Source: Acidobacteriota bacterium (GTDB lineage Bacteria > Acidobacteriota > Blastocatellia > Pyrinomonadales > Pyrinomonadaceae). From it: 5,875 bases of DNA. Position 1 is the stretch's first letter, and each line of letters opens with the position of its first letter. Under the pieces are notes generated by a model. It did not search any database, had not been told where the DNA came from, and saw nothing but the letters and a program-made list of their open reading frames with translations. The translations under genes and the position numbers were made by a program. Of the stretch, positions 1 to 5,875 are shown one piece after another. Where the stretch lies: the NCBI GenBank assembly GCA_029777145.1, contig JAKOSS010000725.1, forward strand, positions 1 through 5,875, written 5' to 3'.

Positions 1-249
1 CGCGAGGTTTCGCCGCTGACCTATGTCCGCGCGGGGCTCCCGCCGATCATGACGATCCACGGCGACAAGGACGACGTCGTCCCGTACACGCAGGCGACGC
101 GGCTGCAAGAGGCGCTCGACAAGGTCAAGAGCCCGAATCGTCTGTACACCGTCAAAGGCGGTGGCCATGGGCAGTTCGAACAGAAGGACTACGTCGGCGC
201 GTTCGCCGAGATCTGGGACTTTCTGAAGGAAAACAAGATCACTCAATGA
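1..249 (+). CDS. Alpha/beta-hydrolase, probable secreted or cytoplasmic esterase (C-terminal fragment)
   Basis: The reading frame is open from the first base of the window, so the gene starts upstream; the last 82 residues are visible. They show the two late motifs of a serine alpha/beta-hydrolase: HGDKDDVVP at visible residues 20-28, with the probable catalytic Asp at residue 24, and GGGHG at 53-57, with the catalytic His at 56. The nucleophile Ser would lie outside the window. The spacing and the phrase before the Asp motif (SPLTYV...LPPIMTIHG) fit the BD-FAE/acetyl-xylan-esterase-like or prolyl-oligopeptidase-like branch, which often removes acyl groups from sugars. Its TGA stop overlaps the ATG of the next gene (ATGA), so the two are probably co-translated. 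The substrate cannot be read from this fragment. A peptidase rather than an esterase is possible, and secretion cannot be judged without the N-terminus. Confidence 0.85.
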   Translation, partial: REVSPLTYVRAGLPPIMTIHGDKDDVVPYTQATRLQEALDKVKSPNRLYTVKGGGHGQFEQKDYVGAFAEIWDFLKENKITQ

Positions 250-1499
250 AGATCACCGACATCAGGGCAACAACGGTCACGGTTCCGCTCGAAGCTCCTC
301 TGCGGCACGCCGCCGGATGCCATTGGGGGCGTTTTGTGCGGACGATCGTCGAGGTCGAGACGGACGAAGGTCTGATCGGACTCGGCGAAATGGGCGGCGG
401 CGGAGAATCCGCCGAGTCTGCGTTCCGGGCGATGAAGAGTTATCTCGTCGGACACGATCCGGCAAGACTTGAGGAAATGCGTTTCAAGATCGCCAATCCG
501 ACCGCTTCGCTCTACAACAACCGCACGCAGATCCTCGCCGCGCTCGAGTTTGCCTGTCTCGATATCCTCGGCCAGAAATGGAACGTTCCGGTTTGCGACA
601 TTCTCGGCGGACGGCTTCAGGACGAGGTTCCGTTCGCTTCGTATCTCTTCTTCCGTTACGCGAATCCGAAGACCGGCGACGGCGAAGTGCGAACGATCGA
701 TCAACTCGTCGATCACGCCCGCAAACTAAAGCAAACGCACGGATTTACGTCGCACAAGCTGAAGGGCGGAGTGTTCCGTCCGGAGTACGAGCTTGAATGC
801 TACCAGGCTCTCGCAGATGAGCTCGGGAGCGGACCGATGGCGGGCGATTCATTCCGGTTCGACCCGAACGCGTCGTGGTCGGTCGAACAGGCGATCTGGT
901 TCGGACAGCAGATCGAGGACATCCGGAACGACTATTTCGAGGATCCGTGTTTCGGGCTCCACGCGATGCGCCGGACGCGTGAGAAAGTGCGAATGCCGCT
1001 GGCGACGAACACCGTCGTCGTCAATTTCGAACAGCTCGCGGCGAACGTTCTCGATACGGCCGTCGACGTGATCCTGCTCGACACGACCTTTTGGGGCGGG
1101 ATCCGGCCGTGCGTCAAGGCGGCTCAGGTTTGCGAGACGTTCCAGCTCGGCGTCGCGGTCCATTCGTCGGGCGAGTTGGGAATCCAACTGGCGACGATGC
1201 TCCATCTCGGCGCCGTCATTCCGAACCTGACGTTCGCCGCGGACGCCCACTATCATCACGTGACCGACGACGTGATCGAGGGCGGGAAATTCGAGTACCG
1301 GAACGGCCGCATCAGGGTGCCGGACGGGCCGGGCCTCGGAGTGAGGCTTTATCGCGACAAACTGGCCGAATACGCCGAACTCTATCGCGAACTCGGCGGA
1401 TACAGCTACGACAAGGACCCGCTCCGCCCTGATTGGTCGCCGATCGTTCCGAACACCCGCTGGGCCGACGAGAACGACGGCCGAATACCCGAGATTTAA
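246..1499 (+). CDS. Enolase-superfamily sugar-acid dehydratase, glucarate dehydratase-like
   Basis: Cytoplasmic, Mg-dependent enzyme expected to remove water from an aldarate or aldonate to give a 2-keto-3-deoxy acid. At 417 residues it is slightly shorter than E. coli glucarate dehydratase (446). The N-terminal capping domain covers roughly residues 1-125. The barrel carries the full catalytic set: K-x-K at 171/173 (HKLKGG), metal ligands Asp206 (RFDPNASW), Glu232 (YFEDP) and Asn255 (LATNT), then the Asp279/His306 dyad ([19 protein letters not shown]). A K-x-K base, Asn as the third metal ligand and a His-Asp dyad are the signature of the glucarate dehydratase subgroup. The start is fixed by the ATGA overlap with the esterase stop. 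A purine run (AAGGA, 226-230) lies too far upstream for an ideal ribosome site, so translational coupling is likely. The enzyme class is well supported; the substrate is not. The SDR and FAH partners downstream argue against plain D-glucarate catabolism. Confidence 0.9.
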   Translation: MKITDIRATTVTVPLEAPLRHAAGCHWGRFVRTIVEVETDEGLIGLGEMGGGGESAESAFRAMKSYLVGHDPARLEEMRFKIANPTASLYNNRTQILAALEFACLDILGQKWNVPVCDILGGRLQDEVPFASYLFFRYANPKTGDGEVRTIDQLVDHARKLKQTHGFTSHKLKGGVFRPEYELECYQALADELGSGPMAGDSFRFDPNASWSVEQAIWFGQQIEDIRNDYFEDPCFGLHAMRRTREKVRMPLATNTVVVNFEQLAANVLDTAVDVILLDTTFWGGIRPCVKAAQVCETFQLGVAVHSSGELGIQLATMLHLGAVIPNLTFAADAHYHHVTDDVIEGGKFEYRNGRIRVPDGPGLGVRLYRDKLAEYAELYRELGGYSYDKDPLRPDWSPIVPNTRWADENDGRIPEI

Positions 1500-1506
1500 T
1501 CAAGAA

Positions 1507-2853
1507 ATGAAATTCAAAATCGCAAGAATCTTTGTCGCGCTGGCGTTGCTCGCGCTCGGTGCGCAGGTCGCCTTTCCGCAATGCGCGATCAAGGCCGGAA
1601 AGGGAAGGAGCGCGGCCGACTGGGACGCGACGTTCACCCAGAACGGACCGGGAACGGGGCTCGAACCGGCAGACGGCCCGGGCTGGACCGGTGCGGACAG
1701 CACGATCTCGATCGAACTTCCGAACGGTGATTCGGCGTTCTTTTTCTCCGACTCGTTCATCGCCGAATCACCCGCAAAACCAGGAGACGGAAGGGTTTAC
1801 GTCAACGAGAACGGACTTCGGCTACGGCATCCGAATTGTCTTCCGCCGGTCTGCGGGCCGGAGCCGGAACATATTCACTACGTTTACAACAGCATCGTTG
1901 TGAGATCGAAGGACGGCAAGACGCTGCGGACGCTCGTCGGTGAGAAGGACCGTAACGGCTACTCGACCGCGTACTTCAAGCCGCAGAATCCGAAGAATCT
2001 GTTCTGGCTCGGAGATCCGCAGATCGTCGACGTCGAAGGTAAGAAAAAGATCTGGATCTTTCTCAACGAATGGAACGTCGCGCGCCCGTTCGACAAGAGT
2101 TTTTGGATCGACTTTCAGGGACAGTCGATCGCGCAGCTCGACGCCGATACGCTCGCGATCGAGAAGATCGTGCCGCTCAAGAACGCGGCCGATCAGGGAG
2201 TTTGGGGCATCGCCGTCTGGCTCGATCCGAACACCGGTGAGTTCTACATTTACGGGATGAAGAACGAGGGCGAGATCAAACGCGCCAACGGCGCCGGACT
2301 GAGCATCGTCGATCGTTACAAAAAGCTCTATATCGCGAAGACCGACGCGTCGAAGGGACTCGAGTCGGTCGCCGACCTTCGCAATTGGCGGGGCTGGGAC
2401 GGCCGTCAGTGGTCGAAGGATCTACGGAAGCGGGCATCGTTGATCCCCGAAAAGGACTCGATCAGCGACGAACTCAGCGTGAAGCGGCTGAACATCTCGG
2501 GAAGGCCCGTTTTCGTGGTCGTAACGTTCGACACCGCAGTCGGTTACACGGATTGGCGTGACCTTTATCTATATTCCGCCTGCGAGCCTCAGGGACCGTT
2601 CATAAACAAGGAATTCGTTTACCGGACGCCGACCGCGGGCCAAACGAAACTCGCCGGGATGACCGAATCGCAGAGCCTGAAGAGCGGTCTGAGCGTTTAC
2701 AATCCGCATCTTCATCCCCAGTTCACGGAGAACGGCGAAGTTCTCATTTCGTACAACAGCAATCTGCCGTTCGGGGCGAAGCCGGGGGACTCGATCTATG
2801 CCGACTTTTACAAACCGCGTTTCGTCCGCGTGCCGATCGAGGGGTTGAAATAA
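1507..2853 (+). CDS. Secreted probable beta-propeller protein, glycoside-hydrolase-like (DUF5005/DUF4185-like)
   Basis: 448 residues starting with a clear signal peptide: basic MKFKIAR, a hydrophobic stretch to about residue 23, then FPQC at 23-26. Cleavage is probably near Gln25; Cys26 lacks a canonical lipobox, so a lipoprotein is possible but not expected. The mature part repeats beta-rich blocks typical of five-bladed propellers of the GH43/GH117/GH130 type: GADSTISIELPNGDSAFFF (62-80) with SDSFIA following, WLGDPQIVD (167-175), WGIAVWLDPNTGEFYIYG (233-250), and the closing pair HPQFTENGEVLISYNSN (403-419) and YKPRFVRVP (435-443). Acidic residues in the first and third blocks could be catalytic, but I cannot assign them. 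Four Cys (26, 111, 116, 359) could form disulfides outside the cytoplasm. It sits 7 bases after the dehydratase stop and abuts the FAH gene, so it is in the same operon. Fold and export are fairly safe; enzymatic activity and substrate are inference. Confidence 0.75.
   Translation: MKFKIARIFVALALLALGAQVAFPQCAIKAGKGRSAADWDATFTQNGPGTGLEPADGPGWTGADSTISIELPNGDSAFFFSDSFIAESPAKPGDGRVYVNENGLRLRHPNCLPPVCGPEPEHIHYVYNSIVVRSKDGKTLRTLVGEKDRNGYSTAYFKPQNPKNLFWLGDPQIVDVEGKKKIWIFLNEWNVARPFDKSFWIDFQGQSIAQLDADTLAIEKIVPLKNAADQGVWGIAVWLDPNTGEFYIYGMKNEGEIKRANGAGLSIVDRYKKLYIAKTDASKGLESVADLRNWRGWDGRQWSKDLRKRASLIPEKDSISDELSVKRLNISGRPVFVVVTFDTAVGYTDWRDLYLYSACEPQGPFINKEFVYRTPTAGQTKLAGMTESQSLKSGLSVYNPHLHPQFTENGEVLISYNSNLPFGAKPGDSIYADFYKPRFVRVPIEGLK
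2839..2844 (+). promoter_or_regulatory. Ribosome binding site of the FAH-family gene
   Basis: GAGGGG lies within the last codons of the propeller gene, 9 bases before the ATG at 2854. It supports that ATG, which directly follows the upstream TAA. It is the best Shine-Dalgarno sequence in the operon; the other internal genes have only weak purine runs. Confidence 0.6.
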
Positions 2854-3732
2854 ATGAAATTCGTTGCGTTCAGAGGCGCGAACGACGGAAATGATCTTCG
2901 CGTCGGGGCGATCGCGTCCGAAGACGGCCTCTACGATCTGACGTCACTCATCTCGGATCGTCCGCTGTCTGCATCCGAGGTGAATCGGTGCTTCGATCCT
3001 GAATCCGGCTTCAGCGAAGGTGCGCGATCGATGATCGCGAACGGTACGGCACCGATGATCCGCCGCGGTTCGGTCGAGATTTGCCCGCCGGTTCCGCGTC
3101 CCGGAAAGATCATGTGCATCGGCCTCAACTACCGCGATCACGCGATGGAAAGCGGGATGGCATTGCCGGAATCGCCGATCATGTTCTCGAAATTCTCGAG
3201 TTGCGCGATCGGGCCCGGCGAGGCGATCGTGACGCCGTCGGGAAGCTCGAAGGTCGATTTCGAGGCGGAACTTGCGGTTGTCATCGGCAAACGCGCGAAG
3301 AACGTCGTGGGCGCCAACGCAATCGAGCACGTGTTCGGCTACATGAATTTCAACGACGTCTCGGCGCGCGACTTCCAATTCGCGGACGGTCAGTGGGCGC
3401 GCGGAAAATCGTGCGACACGTTCGCGCCGATGGGTGAATTCATCGCGACCGCCGACGAGATCGCCGATCCGCATTCGCTGCGGATCAGGTTCAGGCTCAA
3501 CGGCGAGACGCTGCAGGACTCGAACACGGATCAACTGATCTTCCGAATACCGCAATTGATCGAGTTCCTTTCGGCGTCGGTGACGCTCGAGCCCGGCGAC
3601 ATCATCGCGACAGGCACGCCGCCGGGAGTCGGATTTGCCCGAAATCCGCCGGTTTTCATGAAGGCCGGCGATGTCGCGGAGGTTGAGATCGAAGGTCTTG
3701 GTGTGTTGAGAAATCCCGTCTCGGCGGGTTGA
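2854..3732 (+). CDS. FAH-family hydrolase, candidate 2,4-diketo-3-deoxy-aldonate hydrolase
   Basis: 292-residue fumarylacetoacetate hydrolase family enzyme, cytoplasmic and metal dependent. The N-terminal about 75 residues form the small domain usual in the longer bacterial members. The catalytic domain follows: CIGLNYRDHA (88-97, His96), E-x-E metal ligands Glu137/Glu139 (DFEAEL), Asp168 (FNDVSARD) as third ligand, the Lys185 loop (ARGKSCDTFAPMG), and the oxyanion/substrate loop TGTPPGVG (253-260). The family cleaves C-C bonds of beta-diketo acids or decarboxylates oxaloacetate-like acids; proteins of this length are often labelled ureidoglycolate lyase by homology only. Next to a sugar-acid dehydratase and an SDR, the best inference is the final step of a diketo-hydrolase pathway, as FAH enzymes do for L-fuconate and L-rhamnonate, giving pyruvate and a short hydroxy acid. 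The start codon directly follows the upstream stop. Alternatives are acylpyruvate hydrolase or 5-carboxymethyl-2-hydroxymuconate isomerase-type activity. Confidence 0.9.
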   Translation: MKFVAFRGANDGNDLRVGAIASEDGLYDLTSLISDRPLSASEVNRCFDPESGFSEGARSMIANGTAPMIRRGSVEICPPVPRPGKIMCIGLNYRDHAMESGMALPESPIMFSKFSSCAIGPGEAIVTPSGSSKVDFEAELAVVIGKRAKNVVGANAIEHVFGYMNFNDVSARDFQFADGQWARGKSCDTFAPMGEFIATADEIADPHSLRIRFRLNGETLQDSNTDQLIFRIPQLIEFLSASVTLEPGDIIATGTPPGVGFARNPPVFMKAGDVAEVEIEGLGVLRNPVSAG

Positions 3733-3736
3733 GAAT

Positions 3737-4489
3737 ATGTTTGATTTGACAGGCAAAACCGCTCTTGTCACGGGGTCGGCGTCGGGTATCGGCGAGGCGA
3801 TCGCGCGGGCAATGTCCGCATCCGGCGCATTCGTTTTCGTCGCCGATGTCAACGATTCGGACGGACGACGCGTCGCGGACGACGTCGGCGGAGAGTTCGT
3901 CCGCCTCGACGTCTCCGATGCATCCGCTTGCGGACGCGTCGCTGAAAGGGCTCTCGGCGAGCGGGGAAGGCTCGATATTCTGGTCAACAACGCGGGCGTC
4001 GGACATGTCGGGACGATCCTCGAGACGGCCGAGAGCGATCTCGAACGGCTTTTCGCGATCAACGTCCGCGGGATGTTCTCGCTGACGAAGTCATTCCTGC
4101 CGTCGATGATCGCGGCGGGCGGCGGCGCAATCGTCAACGTCGCTTCGATCGGCGGCGTCGTCGCGATCAAGGACCGACTCGCGTACTGCACGACGAAGTT
4201 CGCGGTCGTCGGCTTCACGAAATGCCTCGCGCTTGATCACGCGAAGCAGGGAATCCGCGCCAATGCGGTGTGTCCGGGACGCGTCGAAACGGCGCTCGTC
4301 TCGAAATTGATCTCAGATTACCCTGATCCGCAGGCGGCGTACGATCAGATGGCGGCGACGCAGGCCGTCGGCCGGATGGGAAAGCCGGAAGAGATCGCTT
4401 CGGCCGTTCTCTATTTGGCGAGCGACGAGGCGGCGTTCGTGACCGGAACCGCCTTTGAAGTTGACGGCGGATTCTCGGTGGGAAAATAA
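3737..4489 (+). CDS. Short-chain dehydrogenase/reductase (SDR), candidate 2-keto-3-deoxy-aldonate 4-dehydrogenase
   Basis: 250-residue classical SDR, complete. The cofactor motif TGSASGIG is at 12-19, NNAG at 84-87, and the active-site tetrad is Asn109 (INVRG), Ser137, Tyr150 and Lys154 (YCTTK); the PG after strand six is at 180-181, and the C-terminal end is the usual VDGGF. Asp37 at the end of the second strand (FVADVND) is the acidic residue that favours NAD(H) over NADP(H), which suits an oxidative, catabolic role and argues against a FabG-type fatty acid reductase. The gene begins 4 bases after the FAH stop without a convincing ribosome site, so coupled translation is likely. In this operon the expected reaction is oxidation of the C4 hydroxyl of a 2-keto-3-deoxy sugar acid, feeding the FAH enzyme. 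SDR substrate cannot be read from sequence alone, so the reaction rests on context. Confidence 0.9.
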   Translation: MFDLTGKTALVTGSASGIGEAIARAMSASGAFVFVADVNDSDGRRVADDVGGEFVRLDVSDASACGRVAERALGERGRLDILVNNAGVGHVGTILETAESDLERLFAINVRGMFSLTKSFLPSMIAAGGGAIVNVASIGGVVAIKDRLAYCTTKFAVVGFTKCLALDHAKQGIRANAVCPGRVETALVSKLISDYPDPQAAYDQMAATQAVGRMGKPEEIASAVLYLASDEAAFVTGTAFEVDGGFSVGK

Positions 4490-4500
4490 ACTCCATCCCG

Positions 4501-4537
4501 AAAAATCAAAAACGGCTGCCGATCACGACAGCCGCTT
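4501..4537 (-). terminator. Rho-independent terminator of the tRNA-Pro gene, possibly shared with the + operon
   Basis: Read on the - strand, a 9-pair stem (arms CGGCTGTCG and CGGCAGCCG, one U-G wobble) closes a TGAT loop at 4513-4534. Three weaker pairs extend it to 4535-4537 on one side and into the T run on the other. The tail is TTTTTGATTTTT (4512-4501), an excellent termination tract. It lies 9-12 bases beyond the CCA end of the tRNA. On the + strand, for the operon ending at 4489, the wobble becomes an A-C mismatch and the tail is only CTTCTT, so termination in that direction should be weaker. Confidence 0.85.
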
Positions 4538-4546
4538 CTTCCAAAA

Positions 4547-4623
4547 TGGTCGGGGCGAGATGATTTGAACATCCGACCTCACGGTCCCGAACCGTGCGCT
4601 CTACCAGGCTGAGCCACGCCCCG
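4547..4623 (-). tRNA. tRNA-Pro (anticodon CGG)
   Basis: 77 bases including an encoded ACCA end. The acceptor stem is CGGGGCG paired with CGCCCCG, starting with C1 as is typical of bacterial tRNA-Pro. The D arm is GCTC...GAGC, the anticodon stem CACGG/CCGTG, and the loop TTCGGGA puts anticodon CGG at 4589-4587 followed by G37, the usual m1G position in tRNA-Pro. The T arm is GGATG TTCAAAT CATCT with a terminal G-U pair. It reads the CCG codon, which is common in the genes of this window. It has its own promoter and terminator, so it is probably a single-gene unit. Confidence 0.97.
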
Positions 4624-4639
4624 CTAAATCAAGTTCTAG

Positions 4640-4668
4640 ATTCTAAGCTACGGAACCGTCGAAGTCAA
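4640..4668 (-). promoter_or_regulatory. Sigma-70-type promoter of tRNA-Pro
   Basis: On the - strand the -35 box is TTGACT (4668-4663, five of six to TTGACA) and the -10 box is TAGAAT (4645-4640, five of six to TATAAT), separated by exactly 17 bases. Transcription would start near 4633, about 10 bases before the mature tRNA 5' end at 4623. Strength and placement fit a tRNA gene. No other candidate of this quality was seen in the gap. Confidence 0.8.
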
Positions 4669-4735
4669 CCGCTATCGGGTCGGAACGACGACTGGCGACG
4701 CTCCTAAATACGTCACGTCCGTACGAGTTACGCGA

Positions 4736-4745
4736 TCACGCGTGA
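4736..4745. repeat. 10-base perfect palindrome in the dedA-tRNA gap
   Basis: TCACGCGTGA is its own reverse complement and lies between the dedA stop and the tRNA promoter. On the - strand the adjoining bases also allow a small hairpin, ACGCG-TGAT-CGCGT, but no T run follows, so it is a poor intrinsic terminator for dedA. It could be an operator half-site pair or chance; no function is assigned. The rest of 4669-4774 shows nothing recognisable. Confidence 0.4.
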
Positions 4746-4774
4746 CCGGCTGTTTTCGCGTGGTTTGATCCGGT

Positions 4775-5488
4775 TCAATTTTCCTGAACTTCCTGTTTCG
4801 GCTTCGAGAACCGGTGTTTCAGGTACTCGATCATCGGCGGCAAGAGCGAGATGAACACGACGACGATGACGACCTTCTCGATGTGCTGCTCAAGTTTGAT
4901 GCCGAATGCGTTCTCGATCGCCGTTCCAAGGAAGTATCCCGCCAGGACCATGCTCAGGATCCACAGCAACCCTCCCAACACGCTATAAAAAACGAACGTC
5001 GCGTAGCGCATTTCCGCGGCTCCGATGACGAGCGGCGCAAACGTCCGGACGATCGGAACGAAACGCGCCAGCAGCACCGTTTTCGGACCGTATTTTTCAA
5101 AAAAGGCATGCGCCTTTTCGACCCGCGACGGCTTGAAGATCCGCGAATTCTCGCGGTTGAAAAGCCGTTTACCCATGATCCGCCCGGTCCAGTATCCGGT
5201 CGAATCGCCGATCACGGATCCGAGGAAGAACGAAACGAGAACCAGGATGACATTGAGTTTCTCAGGGTAGGTCCGCGCGAAGAGTCCCGTCACGACGAGC
5301 AGCGAGTCGCCCGGAAGAAAGAACCCGACAGCCAGTCCGGTTTCGGCGAACACGATGAAAAAGAGTGCGAAATACGTGTAAATGCCGAAAAGATCGAGAA
5401 GCGTGTTGATCAGCTGGTTCGGATCGAGAAACCAGAACGTCCGCTTGAGATCCTCGAAAACCCCGAAAATGAACGCGAGCACAATCAT
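4775..5488 (-). CDS. DedA-family (VTT domain) membrane protein, probable polyprenyl-phosphate/lipid transporter
   Basis: 237-residue inner-membrane protein of the DedA/SNARE-associated superfamily, several members of which recycle undecaprenyl phosphate or other phospholipids across the membrane. Hydrophobic stretches lie at about 1-11, 36-70 (re-entrant region with ETGLAVGFFLPGDSLL), 78-100, 150-175, 175-192 and 205-220. The functional residues line up with those known to matter in E. coli YqjA: Glu49 and Asp61 twelve apart, and Arg142 and Arg148 six apart in LLARFVPIVRT. GDSTGYWTGRIMGK (94-107) and FFEKYG (129-134) are also family hallmarks. The tail is charged and cytoplasmic. The ATG at 5488 is 9 bases after the pcm stop, so the two form an operon. 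The exact lipid substrate is not determined. No clear terminator follows, so some readthrough into the tRNA-Pro region is possible. Confidence 0.93.
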   Translation of the reverse strand: MIVLAFIFGVFEDLKRTFWFLDPNQLINTLLDLFGIYTYFALFFIVFAETGLAVGFFLPGDSLLVVTGLFARTYPEKLNVILVLVSFFLGSVIGDSTGYWTGRIMGKRLFNRENSRIFKPSRVEKAHAFFEKYGPKTVLLARFVPIVRTFAPLVIGAAEMRYATFVFYSVLGGLLWILSMVLAGYFLGTAIENAFGIKLEQHIEKVVIVVVFISLLPPMIEYLKHRFSKPKQEVQEN

Positions 5489-5497
5489 AATTATTAA

Positions 5498-5875
5498 CTA
5501 CTTCCAACCGTGCGCGCCGATCAGCGGCACGAACGAACACGGACCGAAATCCTCGTTTACAAATCTGTTCGGAGTACGTGTCACGCGGATCAGCGACTGA
5601 CTTTTCTGGTCGTTTCCGATCGGTATGACGAGCTTTCCTCCGACTTTGAGCTGTTCCAGAAGCGGTCGCGGAACTTCCGGTCCGCCCGCGGCGACGAGTA
5701 TCGCGTCGAACGGCGCATAAACTTCCCAACCGGTCGTGCCATCGGCACAGTTGAACGATACGTTGCCGATCCCGAGCGCTCGAAGGCGCTCCTTGGCCTC
5801 TGCGGCAAGCGCCGGTATGCGCTCGATCGCGAAGACGCTCGCGGCGAGTTTCGCGAGAACCGCCGACTGATAGCC
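5498..5875 (-). CDS. pcm: Protein-L-isoaspartate O-methyltransferase (5' end beyond the window)
   Basis: The frame is open from the window edge to a TAG at 5500-5498; the last 125 residues are visible of a protein usually about 210-220 long. The fragment begins at GYQSAVLA, which directly follows the SAM-binding motif I (the GSGYQ region), so the N-terminal lobe and most of motif I are missing. Visible marks are the acidic motif VFAIER (14-19), ADGTTGW (44-50) where the family usually has GDG..GW, the APFDAILVAA strand (54-63), VPRPLLEQLKVGGKLVIP (68-85), and the C-terminal FVPLIGAHGW (115-124). This cytosolic enzyme methylates isoaspartyl residues in aged proteins using SAM, starting their repair. 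It is the upstream partner of the DedA gene. A GDG-to-ADG change is a mild departure from consensus; the rest is ordinary. Confidence 0.93.
   Translation of the reverse strand, partial: GYQSAVLAKLAASVFAIERIPALAAEAKERLRALGIGNVSFNCADGTTGWEVYAPFDAILVAAGGPEVPRPLLEQLKVGGKLVIPIGNDQKSQSLIRVTRTPNRFVNEDFGPCSFVPLIGAHGWK
5501..5505 (-). promoter_or_regulatory. Ribosome binding site of the DedA gene, inside the end of pcm
   Basis: GGAAG on the - strand falls in the final Trp-Lys codons of pcm, just before its TAG stop, and 12 bases ahead of the DedA ATG. The spacing is longer than ideal, so translation probably relies partly on ribosomes finishing pcm. Confidence 0.45.

Noticed and set aside
849..1259. 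136-codon - strand frame inside the dehydratase gene
   Set aside because: No motif and antisense to the metal-binding barrel region, so a shadow frame.
2944..4218. Long open frame (424 codons) on the - strand across the FAH and SDR genes
   Set aside because: It runs antisense to two genes with clear catalytic motifs and itself shows only Arg/Ser/Ala-rich sequence without any domain, as expected of a shadow frame in GC-rich DNA.
3737..4489. Annotation of the SDR as FabG (3-oxoacyl-ACP reductase)
   Set aside because: Asp37 suggests NAD use, and the gene sits in a sugar-acid operon with no fatty acid synthesis genes nearby.
4814..5497. 227-codon open frame on the + strand opposite the DedA gene
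   Set aside because: It is the complement of a membrane protein with conserved DedA residues; its runs of Asp, Glu and Arg are a mirror of hydrophobic codons.
5262..5729. 155-codon - strand frame bridging pcm and dedA
   Set aside because: It overlaps both genes in another frame and has a very Arg-rich composition; the pcm frame gives a recognisable methyltransferase up to its own stop.
1..5875. CRISPR array, insertion sequence or phage attachment site near the tRNA
   Set aside because: No spaced direct repeats, transposase, integrase or duplicated tRNA end was found; the tRNA is intact and flanked by ordinary genes.

Overview
The window looks like a chromosomal piece of a free-living bacterium of fairly high GC content. 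The gene types suggest a heterotroph that degrades plant or microbial polysaccharides. An Acidobacteriota (Blastocatellia-type) or similar soil bacterium is my tentative guess from codon style and gene types; no marker here proves it.

Left block (1-4489, + strand): a tightly packed run of five genes, almost certainly one operon whose promoter lies upstream of the window. In order: the C-terminal end of an alpha/beta-hydrolase (probable esterase); an enolase-superfamily sugar-acid dehydratase of the glucarate dehydratase type; a secreted protein that looks like a beta-propeller glycan-active protein; a fumarylacetoacetate hydrolase (FAH) family enzyme; and a short-chain dehydrogenase (SDR) with an NAD-type cofactor site. 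Gaps range from a 4-base overlap to 7 bases. Dehydratase + SDR + FAH hydrolase is the enzyme trio of the non-phosphorylative 'diketo-hydrolase' routes known for L-fucose and L-rhamnose: sugar acid -> 2-keto-3-deoxy acid -> 2,4-diketo-3-deoxy acid -> pyruvate plus a hydroxy acid. The unusual point is that the dehydratase resembles glucarate dehydratase rather than the usual fuconate or rhamnonate dehydratase. The substrate is therefore open, and the secreted propeller and esterase suggest it comes from an extracellular glycan.

Middle block (4490-4774): a convergent intergenic region. It holds a tRNA-Pro (anticodon CGG, CCA encoded) on the - strand with a near-consensus promoter upstream and a strong intrinsic terminator downstream. 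The terminator hairpin sits between the end of the + operon and the end of the tRNA. It is well paired when read on the - strand and weaker on the + strand. The stretch between the tRNA promoter and the next gene holds a 10-base palindrome and nothing else I can name.

Right block (4775-5875, - strand): protein-L-isoaspartate methyltransferase (pcm, 5' end cut by the window edge) followed 9 bases later by a DedA-family membrane protein. The likely ribosome binding site of the DedA gene lies in the last codons of pcm. This pair is ordinary housekeeping: protein repair and envelope lipid transport.
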